The notes under the pieces: generated by a model
Databases searched by the model: none
The model's input: the letters and a program-made list of their open reading frames with translations, nothing else
Told to the model about the DNA's origin: nothing
Translations under genes and position numbers: made by a program
Shown: in pieces, positions 51,792 to 64,000 of the stretch
Layout of the letters: the number at the start of each line of letters is the position of its first letter
How positions within the stretch are numbered: the stretch's first letter is position 1
Source of the DNA: Rhizobium sp. Root483D2
GTDB taxonomy: Bacteria > Pseudomonadota > Alphaproteobacteria > Rhizobiales > Rhizobiaceae
Assembly: GCF_001426685.1 (NCBI RefSeq)
Contig: NZ_LMFB01000015.1
Coordinates: forward strand, 100,624 to 164,623
Direction of reading: 5' to 3'
DNA length: 64,000 bases

Positions 51792-52527
51792 AGAGCGTGT
51801 GTCCGTTCACGAAGGAAGACGCGTTGCTGACGAGAAAGACTGCCGAGCCGACAAGCTCTTCGACATTTCCCCAGCGCGCTGCGGGTGTACGCTTTTCCAG
51901 CCAGTCTGAAAACTCCGGATTGTCCACCAGCGCCTGATTGAGCGGCGTCCGGAAATAGCCGGGCGCGATCGCGTTGATCTGCAATCCGTGCCGGGCCCAG
52001 TCGGCGCACATTCCGCGCGTCAGGTTCCTGACCGCACCTTTGGTCGCGGTGTAGGGCGCGATGCCGGGCCGGGCAAGTTCGCTCTGCACCGAGGCGATAT
52101 TGACGATCTTGCCCCGGCCCCTCCCGATCATGAAACGGGCAACGGCCTGGCTCACATAAAAGACGCTGGAAATATTCGTTGCCAGCAGCTGTTCCCATTT
52201 GTCGGCGGGAAAGTCTTCGAGCGGCGAGCGGAACTGCATGCCGGCATTGTTGATCAGGATATCGATCGCGCCGATTTCGCTTTCGATAATGCCGACAGCC
52301 TCAGCCGCAGCATCGCGGCTGGTGACATCGAAGGCGGCGGCATTGGCAACATGGCCGTTGTCCCGGAGAGCGGTAACGGCGGCGGCGACCTTTTCGGCAT
52401 CCCGGCCGTTAACGACGATCTCGGCGCCATGCGCCGCAAGCCCCTCCGCCAGCGCAAACCCGATACCCTGGCTGGAACCGGTGATCAGCGCGCGCCGGCC
52501 GGCCAGATCAAACAGCGGAAAGCTCAT
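51760..52527 (-). CDS. SDR oxidoreductase, gluconate 5-dehydrogenase-like
   Basis: Short-chain dehydrogenase of 255 residues with cofactor motif TGSSQGIG, NNAG, and a catalytic Ser-Tyr-Lys set (S in NIASVQSELARPG, YTATKGA). The FDLAGRRALITGSSQGIGFALAEGL opening (in short pieces) and C-terminal NGHTLYVDGGITTSL resemble gluconate 5-dehydrogenase (IdnO/Gno), which interconverts 5-ketogluconate and gluconate, the substrate of the overlapping gluconokinase. ATG 52527 has AAGGGC upstream. A hairpin separates it from fba. Confidence 0.87.
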   Translation of the reverse strand: MSFPLFDLAGRRALITGSSQGIGFALAEGLAAHGAEIVVNGRDAEKVAAAVTALRDNGHVANAAAFDVTSRDAAAEAVGIIESEIGAIDILINNAGMQFRSPLEDFPADKWEQLLATNISSVFYVSQAVARFMIGRGRGKIVNIASVQSELARPGIAPYTATKGAVRNLTRGMCADWARHGLQINAIAPGYFRTPLNQALVDNPEFSDWLEKRTPAARWGNVEELVGSAVFLVSNASSFVNGHTLYVDGGITTSL

Positions 52528-52549
52528 CAGTTTGCCCTTAAAGCGGGAT

Positions 52550-52572
52550 GTGGCGGAAGCACCTTCCGCCAC
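52550..52572 (-). other. Stem-loop between fba and the SDR gene
   Basis: GTGGCGGAAG (52550-52559) pairs perfectly with CTTCCGCCAC (52563-52572), 3-nt loop, 9 bp after the fba stop on the minus strand. No U-tract follows. It could stabilise the abundant fba message or attenuate read-through into the gluconate genes. Confidence 0.7.
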
Positions 52573-52581
52573 CATGCGTCT

Positions 52582-53628
52582 TCAGACCGCCTTTGAATAG
52601 GCCTTTGCCATGTCGGGCAGACGCTTGACGCGGATTTTCGATGCCTGTCCCGCCGCATTGAAGGCAATGAAGCGCTCCTTGCAGACCTCGACCATGCGGG
52701 CCGTCGCCGGCTTCAGGTAGTTGCGCGGATCGAAATTGTCCGGGTTTTGCAGGTGATGCTTGCGGATTTCGCCGGTGAAGGCGAGGCGCAGGTCGGTGTC
52801 GATATTGACCTTGCGGACCCCCAGCGGAATGGCCTTCTGGATCTCGGCCAGCGGAACGCCCCAGGTCTGCTTCATCTGGCCGCCAAACTCGTTGAACAGG
52901 TCCTGCAGGTCCTGCGGCACCGTGGACGAACCGTGCATGACCATATGCGTGTTCGGCAGGCGCTTGTGAATCTTGGCAATCGTGTCGATCGACAGGATTT
53001 CGCCATCCGGTGCGCGGGTGAACTTGTAGGCGCCGTGGCTGGTGCCGATGGCGACGGCGAGCGCATCCACGCCGGTCTTTTCGACGAAATCGAAAGCCTG
53101 CTCCGGATCGGTCAGCAATTCCTCGCGCGACAGCTTGCCTTCGAAGCCATGGCCGTCTTCCTTTTCGCCGGCGCCCGTTTCCAGGTTGCCGAGACAACCA
53201 AGCTCGCCTTCGACCGATACGCCGGCGGCATGGGCGATCTTCACCACTTCGGCGGTGACATCGACATTATACTCATAGGAGGCGATCGACTTGCCGTCGG
53301 CCAGAAGCGAGCCGTCCATCATGACGGAGGTAAAGCCGTTGGTGATCGCCGAAATGCAGGTCGACGGCTGGTCGCCATGATCGAGATGCAGGCAGACCGG
53401 GATATGCGGATATTCTTCGGTGGCACCCAGGATCAGGTGACGCAGGAAAGCATCACCGGCATAGGCGCGGGCACCGCGGCTGGCCTGCAGGATGACCGGA
53501 GAATCCGTGGCATCGGCGGCGCGCATCACGGCCTGAATATATTCCAGATTGTTCACGTTGAACGCGGGCAGCGCGTAGTTGTTTTCAGCGGCGTGGTCCA
53601 AAAGCTGCCGCAAGGTGATCAATGCCAT
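52582..53628 (-). CDS. fba: Class II fructose-bisphosphate aldolase
   Basis: Zinc-dependent aldolase, 348 residues, of the Calvin-cycle subtype (class IIB), cleaving or forming fructose 1,6-bisphosphate; in rhizobia it serves mainly gluconeogenesis. Zinc and catalytic residues are in [19 protein letters not shown] and GTSHGAYKF, with MHGSSTVP and [12 protein letters not shown] for phosphate and substrate binding. It stands first in the same-strand group with the gluconate and FAH genes, but a stem-loop lies after it. Confidence 0.95.
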   Translation of the reverse strand: MALITLRQLLDHAAENNYALPAFNVNNLEYIQAVMRAADATDSPVILQASRGARAYAGDAFLRHLILGATEEYPHIPVCLHLDHGDQPSTCISAITNGFTSVMMDGSLLADGKSIASYEYNVDVTAEVVKIAHAAGVSVEGELGCLGNLETGAGEKEDGHGFEGKLSREELLTDPEQAFDFVEKTGVDALAVAIGTSHGAYKFTRAPDGEILSIDTIAKIHKRLPNTHMVMHGSSTVPQDLQDLFNEFGGQMKQTWGVPLAEIQKAIPLGVRKVNIDTDLRLAFTGEIRKHHLQNPDNFDPRNYLKPATARMVEVCKERFIAFNAAGQASKIRVKRLPDMAKAYSKAV

Positions 53629-54277
53629 CGTCGAAAGTCTCCCATTGTCTCAGCGCCATCCGTCCTGATCATGATGACGCATATGTTATTCTCCGCCTGA
53701 GCAGAAGCACTCCCCACAAAAGCCAACTGGTATCGCGACCAGGCCTCCTGGCGAATTGCGGGGCGGATTTGCCTGGCACCATAATTGATGATCCGGGTTT
53801 GGCAACCGCCGCGCAAAGCGAAATGCGAGTGGCCAGCGTACGGAAACGTTACAGGTCGAGCCCGAGAGGCAAATTATCCTGTATTTTTTTGTCGACACCG
53901 CAAGGACAGCTTTTGATTGTTATCGAACCGTCACGCGCCGTTCATGCACGCGCTTCGTCAGGCGGGTCCGCGAAACCACGAAAGTGGCGTTGCGCACGAT
54001 CACCGTCGCAATCCGCCTTTGCGCGCACGCATATTACGTCAACAGCCGCAAATAATGGCCAAGCTTGCGCAGATGCCGCAAAACACCCTTCGAGGAGCGG
54101 GCTCACGCCGTCGAATTCCGCCCGTAAACCCTGCGATTGAAATGCAACCACGGCGCTATACTGACCTGTCCGCGAGCGACATTTCAGTGCCGGAGGCGAC
54201 ATTTAGAGCCTTGCCACTGGAAAAGAATTGGCATTCTATCGCCGCTTCACAACCTAAAAGAGGGGAAGGAGAACAAA
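53629..54277. other. 649-bp region upstream of oppA without a recognised gene
   Basis: Longest gene-free gap in the window, between divergent fba and oppA. It holds the promoters of both. Open frames cross it in several phases but lack ribosome sites and recognisable protein features. A T-rich stretch (53880-53892) and a direct repeat GCGACATTT at 54176-54184 and 54196-54204 (20-bp step) are the only structures I note. GGGAAGGAG before 54278 is the oppA ribosome site. Confidence 0.5.
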
Positions 54278-55876
54278 ATGACATTGGCAAAAATCAACCT
54301 CCGTACGGCAATGCTGCTGGGATCAATTCTGATTGGCGCGAGCCCGGCGCTCGCCGAAACCGTCCTGCACCGCGGCAATGCCGGCGAGCCGCAGACGCTC
54401 GATCAGGCCCACACCTCGATCAATATCGAAGCCTTCATCCTGAAGGACCTTTTCGAAGGCCTGACGATCTACGACGCCGCCGGCAAGATCGTCCCGGGTG
54501 CAGCCGAAACCTGGGATCTGTCGGACGATGGTCTCGTCTATACTTTCAAGCTGCGCGCCGACGCAAAGTGGTCGGATGGCTCTCCGGTCACCGCCGGAGA
54601 TTTCGTGTTCTCTCTTCAGCGCGTCGAAGATCCGAAGACTGCCGCCGGCTACGCCAACATTCTTTTCCCGGTCAAGAACGCCGAAAAGGTCAACAAGGGC
54701 GAAGTGCCGGTCGACCAGCTCGGCGTAAAGGCCATCGACGACAAGACGCTGGAAATCACACTGGAGCGTCCGACGCCATTCTTCCTTGAACTTCTCGCGC
54801 ACCAGACCGCCCTGCCGATCTCCAAGGCCAGCTTCGAAAAGAGCGGTGCCGATTTCGTCAAGCCAGGCGTCATGGTCTCAAACGGGGCCTACAAGCTGAC
54901 AGCCCATGTGCCGAACGACACGCTCACGGTCGAGAAGAACCCATCCTACTGGGACGTCAACAACGTCAAGATCGACAAGGTGATCTTCTACCCTATCGAC
55001 GATCAGGCCGCCTCCGTGCGCCGCTTCGAGGCCAAGGAAATGGACCTCGCCTATAATTTCTCGGCTGACCAGCTGGAACGCCTGCGCGGCTCGCTCGGAG
55101 ACCAGGTGCATGTCTCTCCGGCATTGGCGACCTACTATTACGCCTTCGATACGCGCCAGGAGCCCTATAGCGATGTCCGCGTCCGCCGCGCCCTGTCGAT
55201 GGCCGTCGATCGCGACTTCCTTGCAAAGGAAATCTACAGCGGCTCCCAGCTGCCATCCTATTCGATGGTTCCTCCGGGCATGGAGAATTACGGCGAGCCT
55301 TCAAAGGCCGATTTTGCCGACAAGTCGCAGCTGGACCGCGAGGATGAAGCCCTCAAGCTGATGAAGGAAGCCGGGTACGGCGAAGGCGGCAAGCCGCTCG
55401 ACATCGAAATCCGCTACAACACCAACCCGAACCACGAACGTGTCGCCACGGCCGTTGCCGACATGTGGAAGAACACGTTCGGCGCCAAGGTGTCGATGGT
55501 CAATCTCGACGTCTCCTCGCACTATGCCTACCTGCAGGAAGGCGGCAAGTTCAACGTTGCCCGTGCGGGCTGGGTGGCCGACTATGCGGATGCCGAAAAC
55601 TTCCTGGCACTGAGCGTCTCGGCGAACAAGACCTTCAACTACGGTCACTTCGAGAACAAGGATTTCGACGCCCTGATGAAGTCGTCCTACACGGAGCAGG
55701 ATCCGACTGTCCGCTCCAAGCTTCTTTACGACGCCGAAACCCTTTTGATGAAGGAACAGCCTGTCGCGCCGTTGCTGGCCCAGGCGGAACTCTGGCTGGT
55801 ATCGAACAGGATCAAGGGCTGGCAGGATAATGCTGCCAACGAGCATCTGAGCAAGTTCCTCAGCATCGCCGAATAA
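54278..55876 (+). CDS. oppA: Peptide ABC transporter substrate-binding protein (OppA-like)
   Basis: Periplasmic solute-binding protein of family 5, 532 residues, with a signal peptide (about 1-26, ASPALA|ET). The opening NAGEPQTLDQAHTSIN, the DGLVYTFKLRADAKWSDGSPVTAGDF block (in pieces) and VRRALSMAVDRDFLAKEIY are typical of OppA/MppA-like oligopeptide binders. Start ATG 54278 has a strong GGGAAGGAG site. It is followed by a perfect hairpin and then oppB, oppC and a fused oppDF. Confidence 0.92.
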   Translation: MTLAKINLRTAMLLGSILIGASPALAETVLHRGNAGEPQTLDQAHTSINIEAFILKDLFEGLTIYDAAGKIVPGAAETWDLSDDGLVYTFKLRADAKWSDGSPVTAGDFVFSLQRVEDPKTAAGYANILFPVKNAEKVNKGEVPVDQLGVKAIDDKTLEITLERPTPFFLELLAHQTALPISKASFEKSGADFVKPGVMVSNGAYKLTAHVPNDTLTVEKNPSYWDVNNVKIDKVIFYPIDDQAASVRRFEAKEMDLAYNFSADQLERLRGSLGDQVHVSPALATYYYAFDTRQEPYSDVRVRRALSMAVDRDFLAKEIYSGSQLPSYSMVPPGMENYGEPSKADFADKSQLDREDEALKLMKEAGYGEGGKPLDIEIRYNTNPNHERVATAVADMWKNTFGAKVSMVNLDVSSHYAYLQEGGKFNVARAGWVADYADAENFLALSVSANKTFNYGHFENKDFDALMKSSYTEQDPTVRSKLLYDAETLLMKEQPVAPLLAQAELWLVSNRIKGWQDNAANEHLSKFLSIAE

Positions 55877-55885
55877 TGGAACTTT

Positions 55886-55916
55886 GACGCGCGGCAACGG
55901 CCTGTTGCCGCGCGTC
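55886..55916 (+). other. Stem-loop between oppA and oppB
   Basis: GACGCGCGGCAAC (55886-55898) pairs perfectly with GTTGCCGCGCGTC (55904-55916), loop of 5 nt, 9 bp after the oppA stop. No U-tract follows. As with phnD, it sits right after a binding-protein gene and before the permease genes, where such structures keep binding-protein mRNA in excess. Confidence 0.8.
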
Positions 55917-55937
55917 ATGGTCAGAGAGTAAAGCCCC

Positions 55938-56861
55938 ATGATCTCCTTTGTCCTGCGCCGCCTTGCGAGCGCCGTGCCGACGCTGTTCATCGTCGTCACG
56001 ATTTCCTTCTTCCTGATGCGGTTCGCCCCCGGCGGCCCCTTCAATCTCGAACGCCCGCTGCCGCCGCAGACGATGGCGAACCTGATGGCGACCTATCACC
56101 TGGACCAGCCGCTCTGGAACCAGTACCTCGCCTATATCGGCAATGCCGTGACCGGCGATTTCGGACCGAGCTACATCTACAAGGACAACACCGTTGCCGA
56201 ACTGATCGGCAAGGGCCTGCCCTATTCGATGGAACTCGGTTTCTACGCCCTGGTGCTTGCATTGTTTGGCGGCGTTCTCGCCGGCACGATCGCCGCCCTC
56301 AGGCAAAACAGCGCCCTCGACTTTCTCATCATGTCGGTCTCGACCATGGGTGTCACCATACCGAACTTCGTCGTCGGCCCCGTGCTGACGCTGATCTTTG
56401 CCATCACGCTGTCCTGGCTTCCCGCCGGCAGCTGGGGCGATGGTTCGCTGCGCTTCCTGATCCTGCCGATGATCGCGCTTGCTTTGCCGCAGCTTGCGGT
56501 CTTTGCCCGGCTGACGCGCGGCTCGATGATCGAGGCGTTGCATACCGATCATATCCGCACCGCGCGCGCCTATGGCCTGCCCTCGCGCACTGTGGTCATC
56601 ACCCATGCGATGCGCGCTGCCATGCTGCCGGTCGTGTCCTATCTGGCGCCGGCGGCTGCGGCCCTGCTCACCGGCTCGGCTGTTGTCGAGACGATCTTCA
56701 CCATTCCCGGCGTTGGCCGCTATTTCGTGCTGGGGGCGATCAACCGCGACTATACGCTGGTGATGGGCACCGTGGTGCTGATTGCCATCTTCGTCATCGT
56801 TTTCAATCTTCTGGTCGACATTCTCTACGGCCTTCTTGATCCGAGGGTTCGCCATGACTGA
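55938..56861 (+). CDS. oppB: Peptide ABC transporter permease OppB
   Basis: Inner-membrane permease, 307 residues, six helices. The N-terminal MISFVLRRLASAVPTLFIVV, RFAPGGPF and the C-terminal LLVDILYGLLDPRVRHD are hallmark OppB/DppB sequences. The coupling loop is HIRTARAYGLPSRTVVITHAMR (in two parts). The stop overlaps the oppC start by 8 bp. Confidence 0.95.
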   Translation: MISFVLRRLASAVPTLFIVVTISFFLMRFAPGGPFNLERPLPPQTMANLMATYHLDQPLWNQYLAYIGNAVTGDFGPSYIYKDNTVAELIGKGLPYSMELGFYALVLALFGGVLAGTIAALRQNSALDFLIMSVSTMGVTIPNFVVGPVLTLIFAITLSWLPAGSWGDGSLRFLILPMIALALPQLAVFARLTRGSMIEALHTDHIRTARAYGLPSRTVVITHAMRAAMLPVVSYLAPAAAALLTGSAVVETIFTIPGVGRYFVLGAINRDYTLVMGTVVLIAIFVIVFNLLVDILYGLLDPRVRHD

Positions 56862-57981
56862 TATCGTCACCACGCAACTGCCGCCGGAAACGGCCAGCAG
56901 AAGCCTGTTTCAGCTCGCCACCATGCGTTTTCGCCGCAACCGCGCCGCCATGGCCGGCTGCGTGACGCTGCTGCTGATCACCCTGTTTTCCTTCCTCGGC
57001 CCCTATTTCATCAGCCATAGCTATGACCAGGTGTTCCCGTCCTACGTCTCGATCCCGCCAAGCGTCGAGCCCCGGCCGGACGCATCGAGCCTGCAGGCGG
57101 TGATGGAAGGCGTAGCGTCACGGGCGCGCGTCGATCTGAAGGAATTTGCCGTCGAAGGCCAGACGTTCACCGCCACCGTGACGTCAGCCACGCCGATCGA
57201 TCCGCGCACCACGCGCTATTTCGACCGCGCCAACGAATTCGACAGCACGCAGATCGCCGCTACCGAAGACGATGGCAAGACGCTGAAACTCACCGGCAGC
57301 GTTTCGCGCGAATATTTCCTGTTCGGCACGGATTCCAACGGCCGCGACCTGATGGCCCGCGTCATGCTTGGCGGCCAGATCTCGATCGCCGTCGGGCTGC
57401 TCGCCAGCCTGGTTTCGCTGAGCATCGGCGTTCTCTATGGCGCGACCTCCGGCTATATTGGCGGCCGCGTCGATAATGTCATGATGCGGTTCGTCGAAAT
57501 CCTCTATTCGCTGCCCTTCGTGTTCCTGGTCGTCGTGCTGGTCGTCTTCTTCGGACGCTCGTTCATCCTGATCTTCCTCGTCATCGGCGCAGTGGAATGG
57601 CTGGACATGGCCCGCATCGTGCGCGGCCAGACGCTCGCCCTCAAACGGCGGGAATTCATCGGTGCAGCACAGGCGCTGGGACTGACCGACTGGCAGATCA
57701 TCCGCCGCCACATCATCCCGAACACGATCGGCCCGGTGGTGGTTTTCGTCACCGTGGTCGTGCCGAAAGTTATTCTGCTGGAAAGCTTTTTGTCCTTCCT
57801 CGGCCTTGGCGTTCAGGCGCCGCTCACAAGCTGGGGTGCGCTGATTGCCGAAGGTGCCAACAATATCCAGTCGGCACCCTGGCTCCTGATCTTCCCGGCG
57901 ATCTTCTTCGTCCTCACCCTGTTCTCGCTCAATTTCGCCGGTGACGGCCTGCGCGATGCGCTCGACCCGAAGGACCGTTGA
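56854..57981 (+). CDS. oppC: Peptide ABC transporter permease OppC, with enlarged periplasmic loop
   Basis: Inner-membrane permease, 375 residues. TM1 (about 37-53) is followed by about 95 residues of periplasmic sequence before HLFGTDSNGRDLMAR-type FGTDSNGRDLMARVMLGGQ, the OppC motif preceding TM2; the coupling loop is EFIGAAQALGLTDWQIIRRHI in two parts. Usual OppC proteins are about 300 residues, so the loop accounts for the extra length. Start ATG 56854 overlaps oppB by 8 bp; the fused ATPase follows after 1 nt. Confidence 0.93.
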   Translation: MTDIVTTQLPPETASRSLFQLATMRFRRNRAAMAGCVTLLLITLFSFLGPYFISHSYDQVFPSYVSIPPSVEPRPDASSLQAVMEGVASRARVDLKEFAVEGQTFTATVTSATPIDPRTTRYFDRANEFDSTQIAATEDDGKTLKLTGSVSREYFLFGTDSNGRDLMARVMLGGQISIAVGLLASLVSLSIGVLYGATSGYIGGRVDNVMMRFVEILYSLPFVFLVVVLVVFFGRSFILIFLVIGAVEWLDMARIVRGQTLALKRREFIGAAQALGLTDWQIIRRHIIPNTIGPVVVFVTVVVPKVILLESFLSFLGLGVQAPLTSWGALIAEGANNIQSAPWLLIFPAIFFVLTLFSLNFAGDGLRDALDPKDR

Positions 57982-57982
57982 T

Positions 57983-59584
<1,602 letters not shown>

Positions 59585-59621
59585 CGGTTCGACGGAACCC
59601 CCTGCGCCGGAAAAGAATGCT

Positions 59622-59667
59622 CTCCCCCCTTGCGGGGGAGATGCCGGTACAGCCGGCAGAGGGGGGC
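59622..59667. repeat. Short palindromic intergenic repeat
   Basis: CTCCCCC (59622-59628)/GGGGGAG (59634-59640) forms one hairpin and GCCGG/CCGGC (59643-59657) a second, followed by AGAGGGGGG. It is a compact relative of dispersed rhizobial palindromes, different from the RIME copies. It lies 37 bp after the oppDF stop and could serve as its transcript end. Confidence 0.65.
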
Positions 59668-59791
59668 GAAAACCACTCACACTGAACTCCCCGCCCTGCG
59701 CTTATTTCCATCCGCCAATTACAGTCCGAAAATTTATGCGCTAGATTGCCCGCAAGCCGGACGCACAGCGCCGGGCAAACGGAGCACGATC

Positions 59792-60703
59792 GTGACCAGC
59801 CCATCACTCTACGAAATCCACGACCAGCGCTTCCAGTCACTGATCGTCGGCAGCGCCGCTCTCGAGGAACTGCATTCCGGTTGCCGCTGGGCCGAAGGCC
59901 CTGTCTGGTTCGATGACGCCCAGCAGCTGTTATGGAGCGACATTCCCAATCAGCGCATCCTGCGCTGGGTGCCGGACGGCGGCGTATCGGTCTACCGGTA
60001 TCCCTCGAATTTCGCCAATGGCCATACCCGCGACCGGCAGGGGCGGCTGATCTCGTGCGAACACGGCACCCGCCGCGTCACCCGCACCGATACCGACGGT
60101 TCGATCACGGTGCTGGCCGCCAGTTTCGAGGGCAAGCGGCTGAATTCTCCCAATGACGTCGTCGTGCGTTCCGACGGCAGCATCTGGTTCAGCGATCCGA
60201 CCTACGGCATCCTGTCGGACTATGAGGGCTATAAATCAGCCCCGGAACAGGACAAGCGCAGTGTGTACCGGCTTGATCCGGGCACAGGTGAATTGACGGC
60301 GGTGGCCAGCGATTTCCTCCAGCCGAACGGACTTGCCTTCTCGCCCAGCGAAACCAGGCTCTATGTCGCCGATAGCGGCACCAACCCGGACGATACGGCC
60401 CCGGCCCATATCCGGGTCTATGATGTGGAAGGCACGCGGCTCACCAATTCCTCGGTCTTCTGCCATCTCGACGAAGGCCGCCCGGACGGGTTCCGCCTCG
60501 ATACTAACGGCAATCTTTGGGCCAGCGGCGGCCATGCGGTGCATTGTTTTGCCCCGGACGGAACCCTGCTCGGCAAGATCCGCATCCCGCAGGGCGTTTC
60601 CAACCTTACCTTCGGCGGCCCCCGCCGCAACCGGCTATTCATCACCGCGACGCAATCCGTCTATTCGATCTATGTGACCGCAACCGGCGCCCAGCGGCCT
60701 TAG
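59792..60703 (+). CDS. SMP-30/gluconolactonase family protein
   Basis: Six-bladed beta-propeller hydrolase, 303 residues, of the SMP-30/LRE family; members open sugar lactones such as gluconolactone. The metal-site residues lie in CRWAEGPVWFDD (Glu), NSPNDVVVRSDGSIWFSDPTYG in two parts (Asn and Asp), and DGFRLDTNGNLWASG (Asp). No signal peptide is seen. Start GTG 59792 is chosen for its GGAG site 7 nt upstream; the frame is open further upstream across the repeat. Convergent with the DMT gene. Confidence 0.87.
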   Translation: MTSPSLYEIHDQRFQSLIVGSAALEELHSGCRWAEGPVWFDDAQQLLWSDIPNQRILRWVPDGGVSVYRYPSNFANGHTRDRQGRLISCEHGTRRVTRTDTDGSITVLAASFEGKRLNSPNDVVVRSDGSIWFSDPTYGILSDYEGYKSAPEQDKRSVYRLDPGTGELTAVASDFLQPNGLAFSPSETRLYVADSGTNPDDTAPAHIRVYDVEGTRLTNSSVFCHLDEGRPDGFRLDTNGNLWASGGHAVHCFAPDGTLLGKIRIPQGVSNLTFGGPRRNRLFITATQSVYSIYVTATGAQRP

Positions 60704-60704
60704 A

Positions 60705-60718
60705 GCCTCGTACGAGGC
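60705..60718. terminator. Palindrome between convergent SMP-30 and DMT genes
   Basis: GCCTCGTACGAGGC is a perfect 14-bp palindrome located 1 bp after the SMP-30 stop and 14 bp before the DMT stop. There is no U-tract. Its position suggests a transcript end for one or both genes, but the evidence is weak. Confidence 0.35.
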
Positions 60719-60732
60719 CCTAATGATCCCGG

Positions 60733-61641
60733 CTAGTTGTTGATCGCGCCCTGGCGCTTCAACTGCTGTTCGCGGAAGAAGATGAACAGGCCGGACGCGA
60801 TGATCAGCGCCGCGCCGACGAGCACGGTCCATCGCGGCGTATCGCCGAAGAACATCCAGCCGAAGACCACAGCCCAAAACAGAAGCGTATATTGCAAAGG
60901 CACGACGGTGGCCGCATCCGCAAGCTTCAGCGAGCGGCTGACCAGAAGATGCGCCATCATCGCGACGATGCCGAGAAGGCTGAGCGCAAACAGCGCCTGC
61001 ATATCCAAGGGCGCCCAGCCGGCCGTATTGGCCCCGACGCCGACCAGAGAAAAGATCAGCGCGCCGCTCAGCTGCCAGAAGATCAGCGTCGTATCCGGCG
61101 TTGACCGCAGGGTCCGCCCCAAAAGCAGCGCAAAAGCGAAGGCGGCACTACCGACCAGCGCGATCAGCGCCGGCAGCGAAAAGCTCTTGGCGGATGGTTC
61201 CAGCGCGATGATGACCCCGGCAAAGCCGATCAGGATCGCCGTCCACCGCCGCCAGCCGACTTTTTCGCCAAGCAGGAACGGCGACGCGGCCGCGACATAG
61301 ATCGGTGCTGCCAGCCAATAGGTCATCGCATCGGCCAGCGGCATATAGGCGACCGCAAAATAGAAGGCCGATGCATCGACGGCAAACAGCAGCGAACGCA
61401 GCGCATGCAGCCACGGCCGGTCGACCTGGATGAGGCTGCGCCAGCCGCGCTTGATGAAAAACGGCGTCAGCACGATCAGCGCGGCGATGCTGCGGATCGT
61501 CATCAGCTGGGGAACAGAATAGGTCGAGACCAGCCATTTCCCCATGACGTCGTTGAGCGAGAACATCAGCATGCCCAAGAGCATGATCAACACGCCGTTG
61601 CGGGCGGCATTTGATGAAGGGGCAAGGGTCTCAGTGGTCAT
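60733..61641 (-). CDS. DMT superfamily (EamA) transporter
   Basis: Inner-membrane transporter of 302 residues with ten hydrophobic segments arranged as two EamA repeats (first repeat from GVLIMLLGMLMFSLND, second from LPALIALVGSAAFAFALLLG). The C-terminal end is basic, FFREQQLKRQ. Members export amino acids, purines or drugs; substrate unknown. ATG 61641 is preferred to the upstream ATG at 61725 because homology starts there. Monocistronic. Confidence 0.86.
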   Translation of the reverse strand: MTTETLAPSSNAARNGVLIMLLGMLMFSLNDVMGKWLVSTYSVPQLMTIRSIAALIVLTPFFIKRGWRSLIQVDRPWLHALRSLLFAVDASAFYFAVAYMPLADAMTYWLAAPIYVAAASPFLLGEKVGWRRWTAILIGFAGVIIALEPSAKSFSLPALIALVGSAAFAFALLLGRTLRSTPDTTLIFWQLSGALIFSLVGVGANTAGWAPLDMQALFALSLLGIVAMMAHLLVSRSLKLADAATVVPLQYTLLFWAVVFGWMFFGDTPRWTVLVGAALIIASGLFIFFREQQLKRQGAINN

Positions 61642-61901
61642 GGCATGGATTCCGGCGGCAATGCGTGCCAGTCGCACATTCCGGCCGGGCGATCCAGTCG
61701 CGAAAAAGCATAGGTCCATGAACAATTGGAATGCTGTTCAAGCTTGCTCCTGCTTAGGACTGGACCGATTGATAGATAATTCCTATCGGCGCATGCGATG
61801 CGGACCCTTGAATGAACTGCGAAATTCCATCAAAAGCCTCTCTAAACCTCTTTTTTGGTCACGTTTCTTCTATCGGCTGCACGTCAGGGATCACTGCGTT
61901 C

Positions 61902-64000
<2,099 letters not shown>

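Noticed and set aside
54135..54160. TTGAAA followed by TATACT as an oppA promoter.
   Set aside because: The spacer is 14 bp, too short for a sigma-70 promoter; not called.

Overview
The window reads as a chromosomal segment of a GC-rich alphaproteobacterium of the Rhizobiaceae (Agrobacterium/Rhizobium/Ensifer group). The evidence is an ndvA (chvA)/ndvB (chvB) cyclic beta-1,2-glucan locus, a rhizobial-type pyruvate carboxylase next to an ExpR-like LuxR regulator, RIME-like palindromic intergenic repeats, and many ABC importers. I recognise no tRNA, rRNA, IS element, prophage or CRISPR array. Fifty protein genes are called; the last one runs off the right edge.

Layout. 0-4 kb: two non-mevalonate isoprenoid genes (ispA, ispG) flank a manganese exporter (mntP) with a yybP-ykoY Mn2+ riboswitch, and a LysE-type exporter. 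4.3-9.6 kb: a DeoR regulator-VOC protein-MFS operon, divergent from a cystine-type amino-acid ABC importer. 9.6-14 kb: pyruvate carboxylase and an ExpR-like LuxR solo. 14.4-26.1 kb: the cyclic glucan module, with ndvA (export), opgC (probable succinylation) and the 8.6-kb ndvB (synthesis). 26.5-33.2 kb: a LysR regulator divergent from a four-gene operon matching the lower branch of lysine catabolism (aminoadipate semialdehyde to 2-aminoadipate, 2-oxoadipate, D-2-hydroxyglutarate and 2-oxoglutarate). 33.3-36.4 kb: a secreted fasciclin protein, then a cytochrome P450 2 bp from an LpxL-like acyltransferase.

36.4-50.0 kb: a 15-gene phosphonate cluster with one orientation. It holds phnG-H-I-fosX-J-K-L-hexapeptide transferase, the transporter phnC-D-E1-E2, then a 2H-phosphoesterase (DUF1045), phnM and phnN. 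The HutC-type regulator phnF diverges from phnG. No metallo-beta-lactamase PhnP is present, so the 2H protein is a candidate for that step. A FosX with intact catalytic residues sits between phnI and phnJ.

50.3-53.6 kb: a sugar-acid group (FAH-family hydrolase, gluconokinase, gluconate 5-dehydrogenase-like SDR) downstream of a class II fructose-bisphosphate aldolase. 54.3-59.6 kb: an oligopeptide-type ABC importer with fused ATPases. 59.8-61.6 kb: an SMP-30 lactonase convergent with a DMT exporter. 61.9 kb to the end: a partial FdhF/YdeP-type molybdopterin oxidoreductase.

A recurring theme is perfect, GC-rich stem-loops without a U-tract at gene junctions inside operons (after phnD, oppA and fba), as expected for transcript-stabilising or attenuating elements. 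RIME-like elements lie in three gaps, one of them inside the C-P lyase operon.
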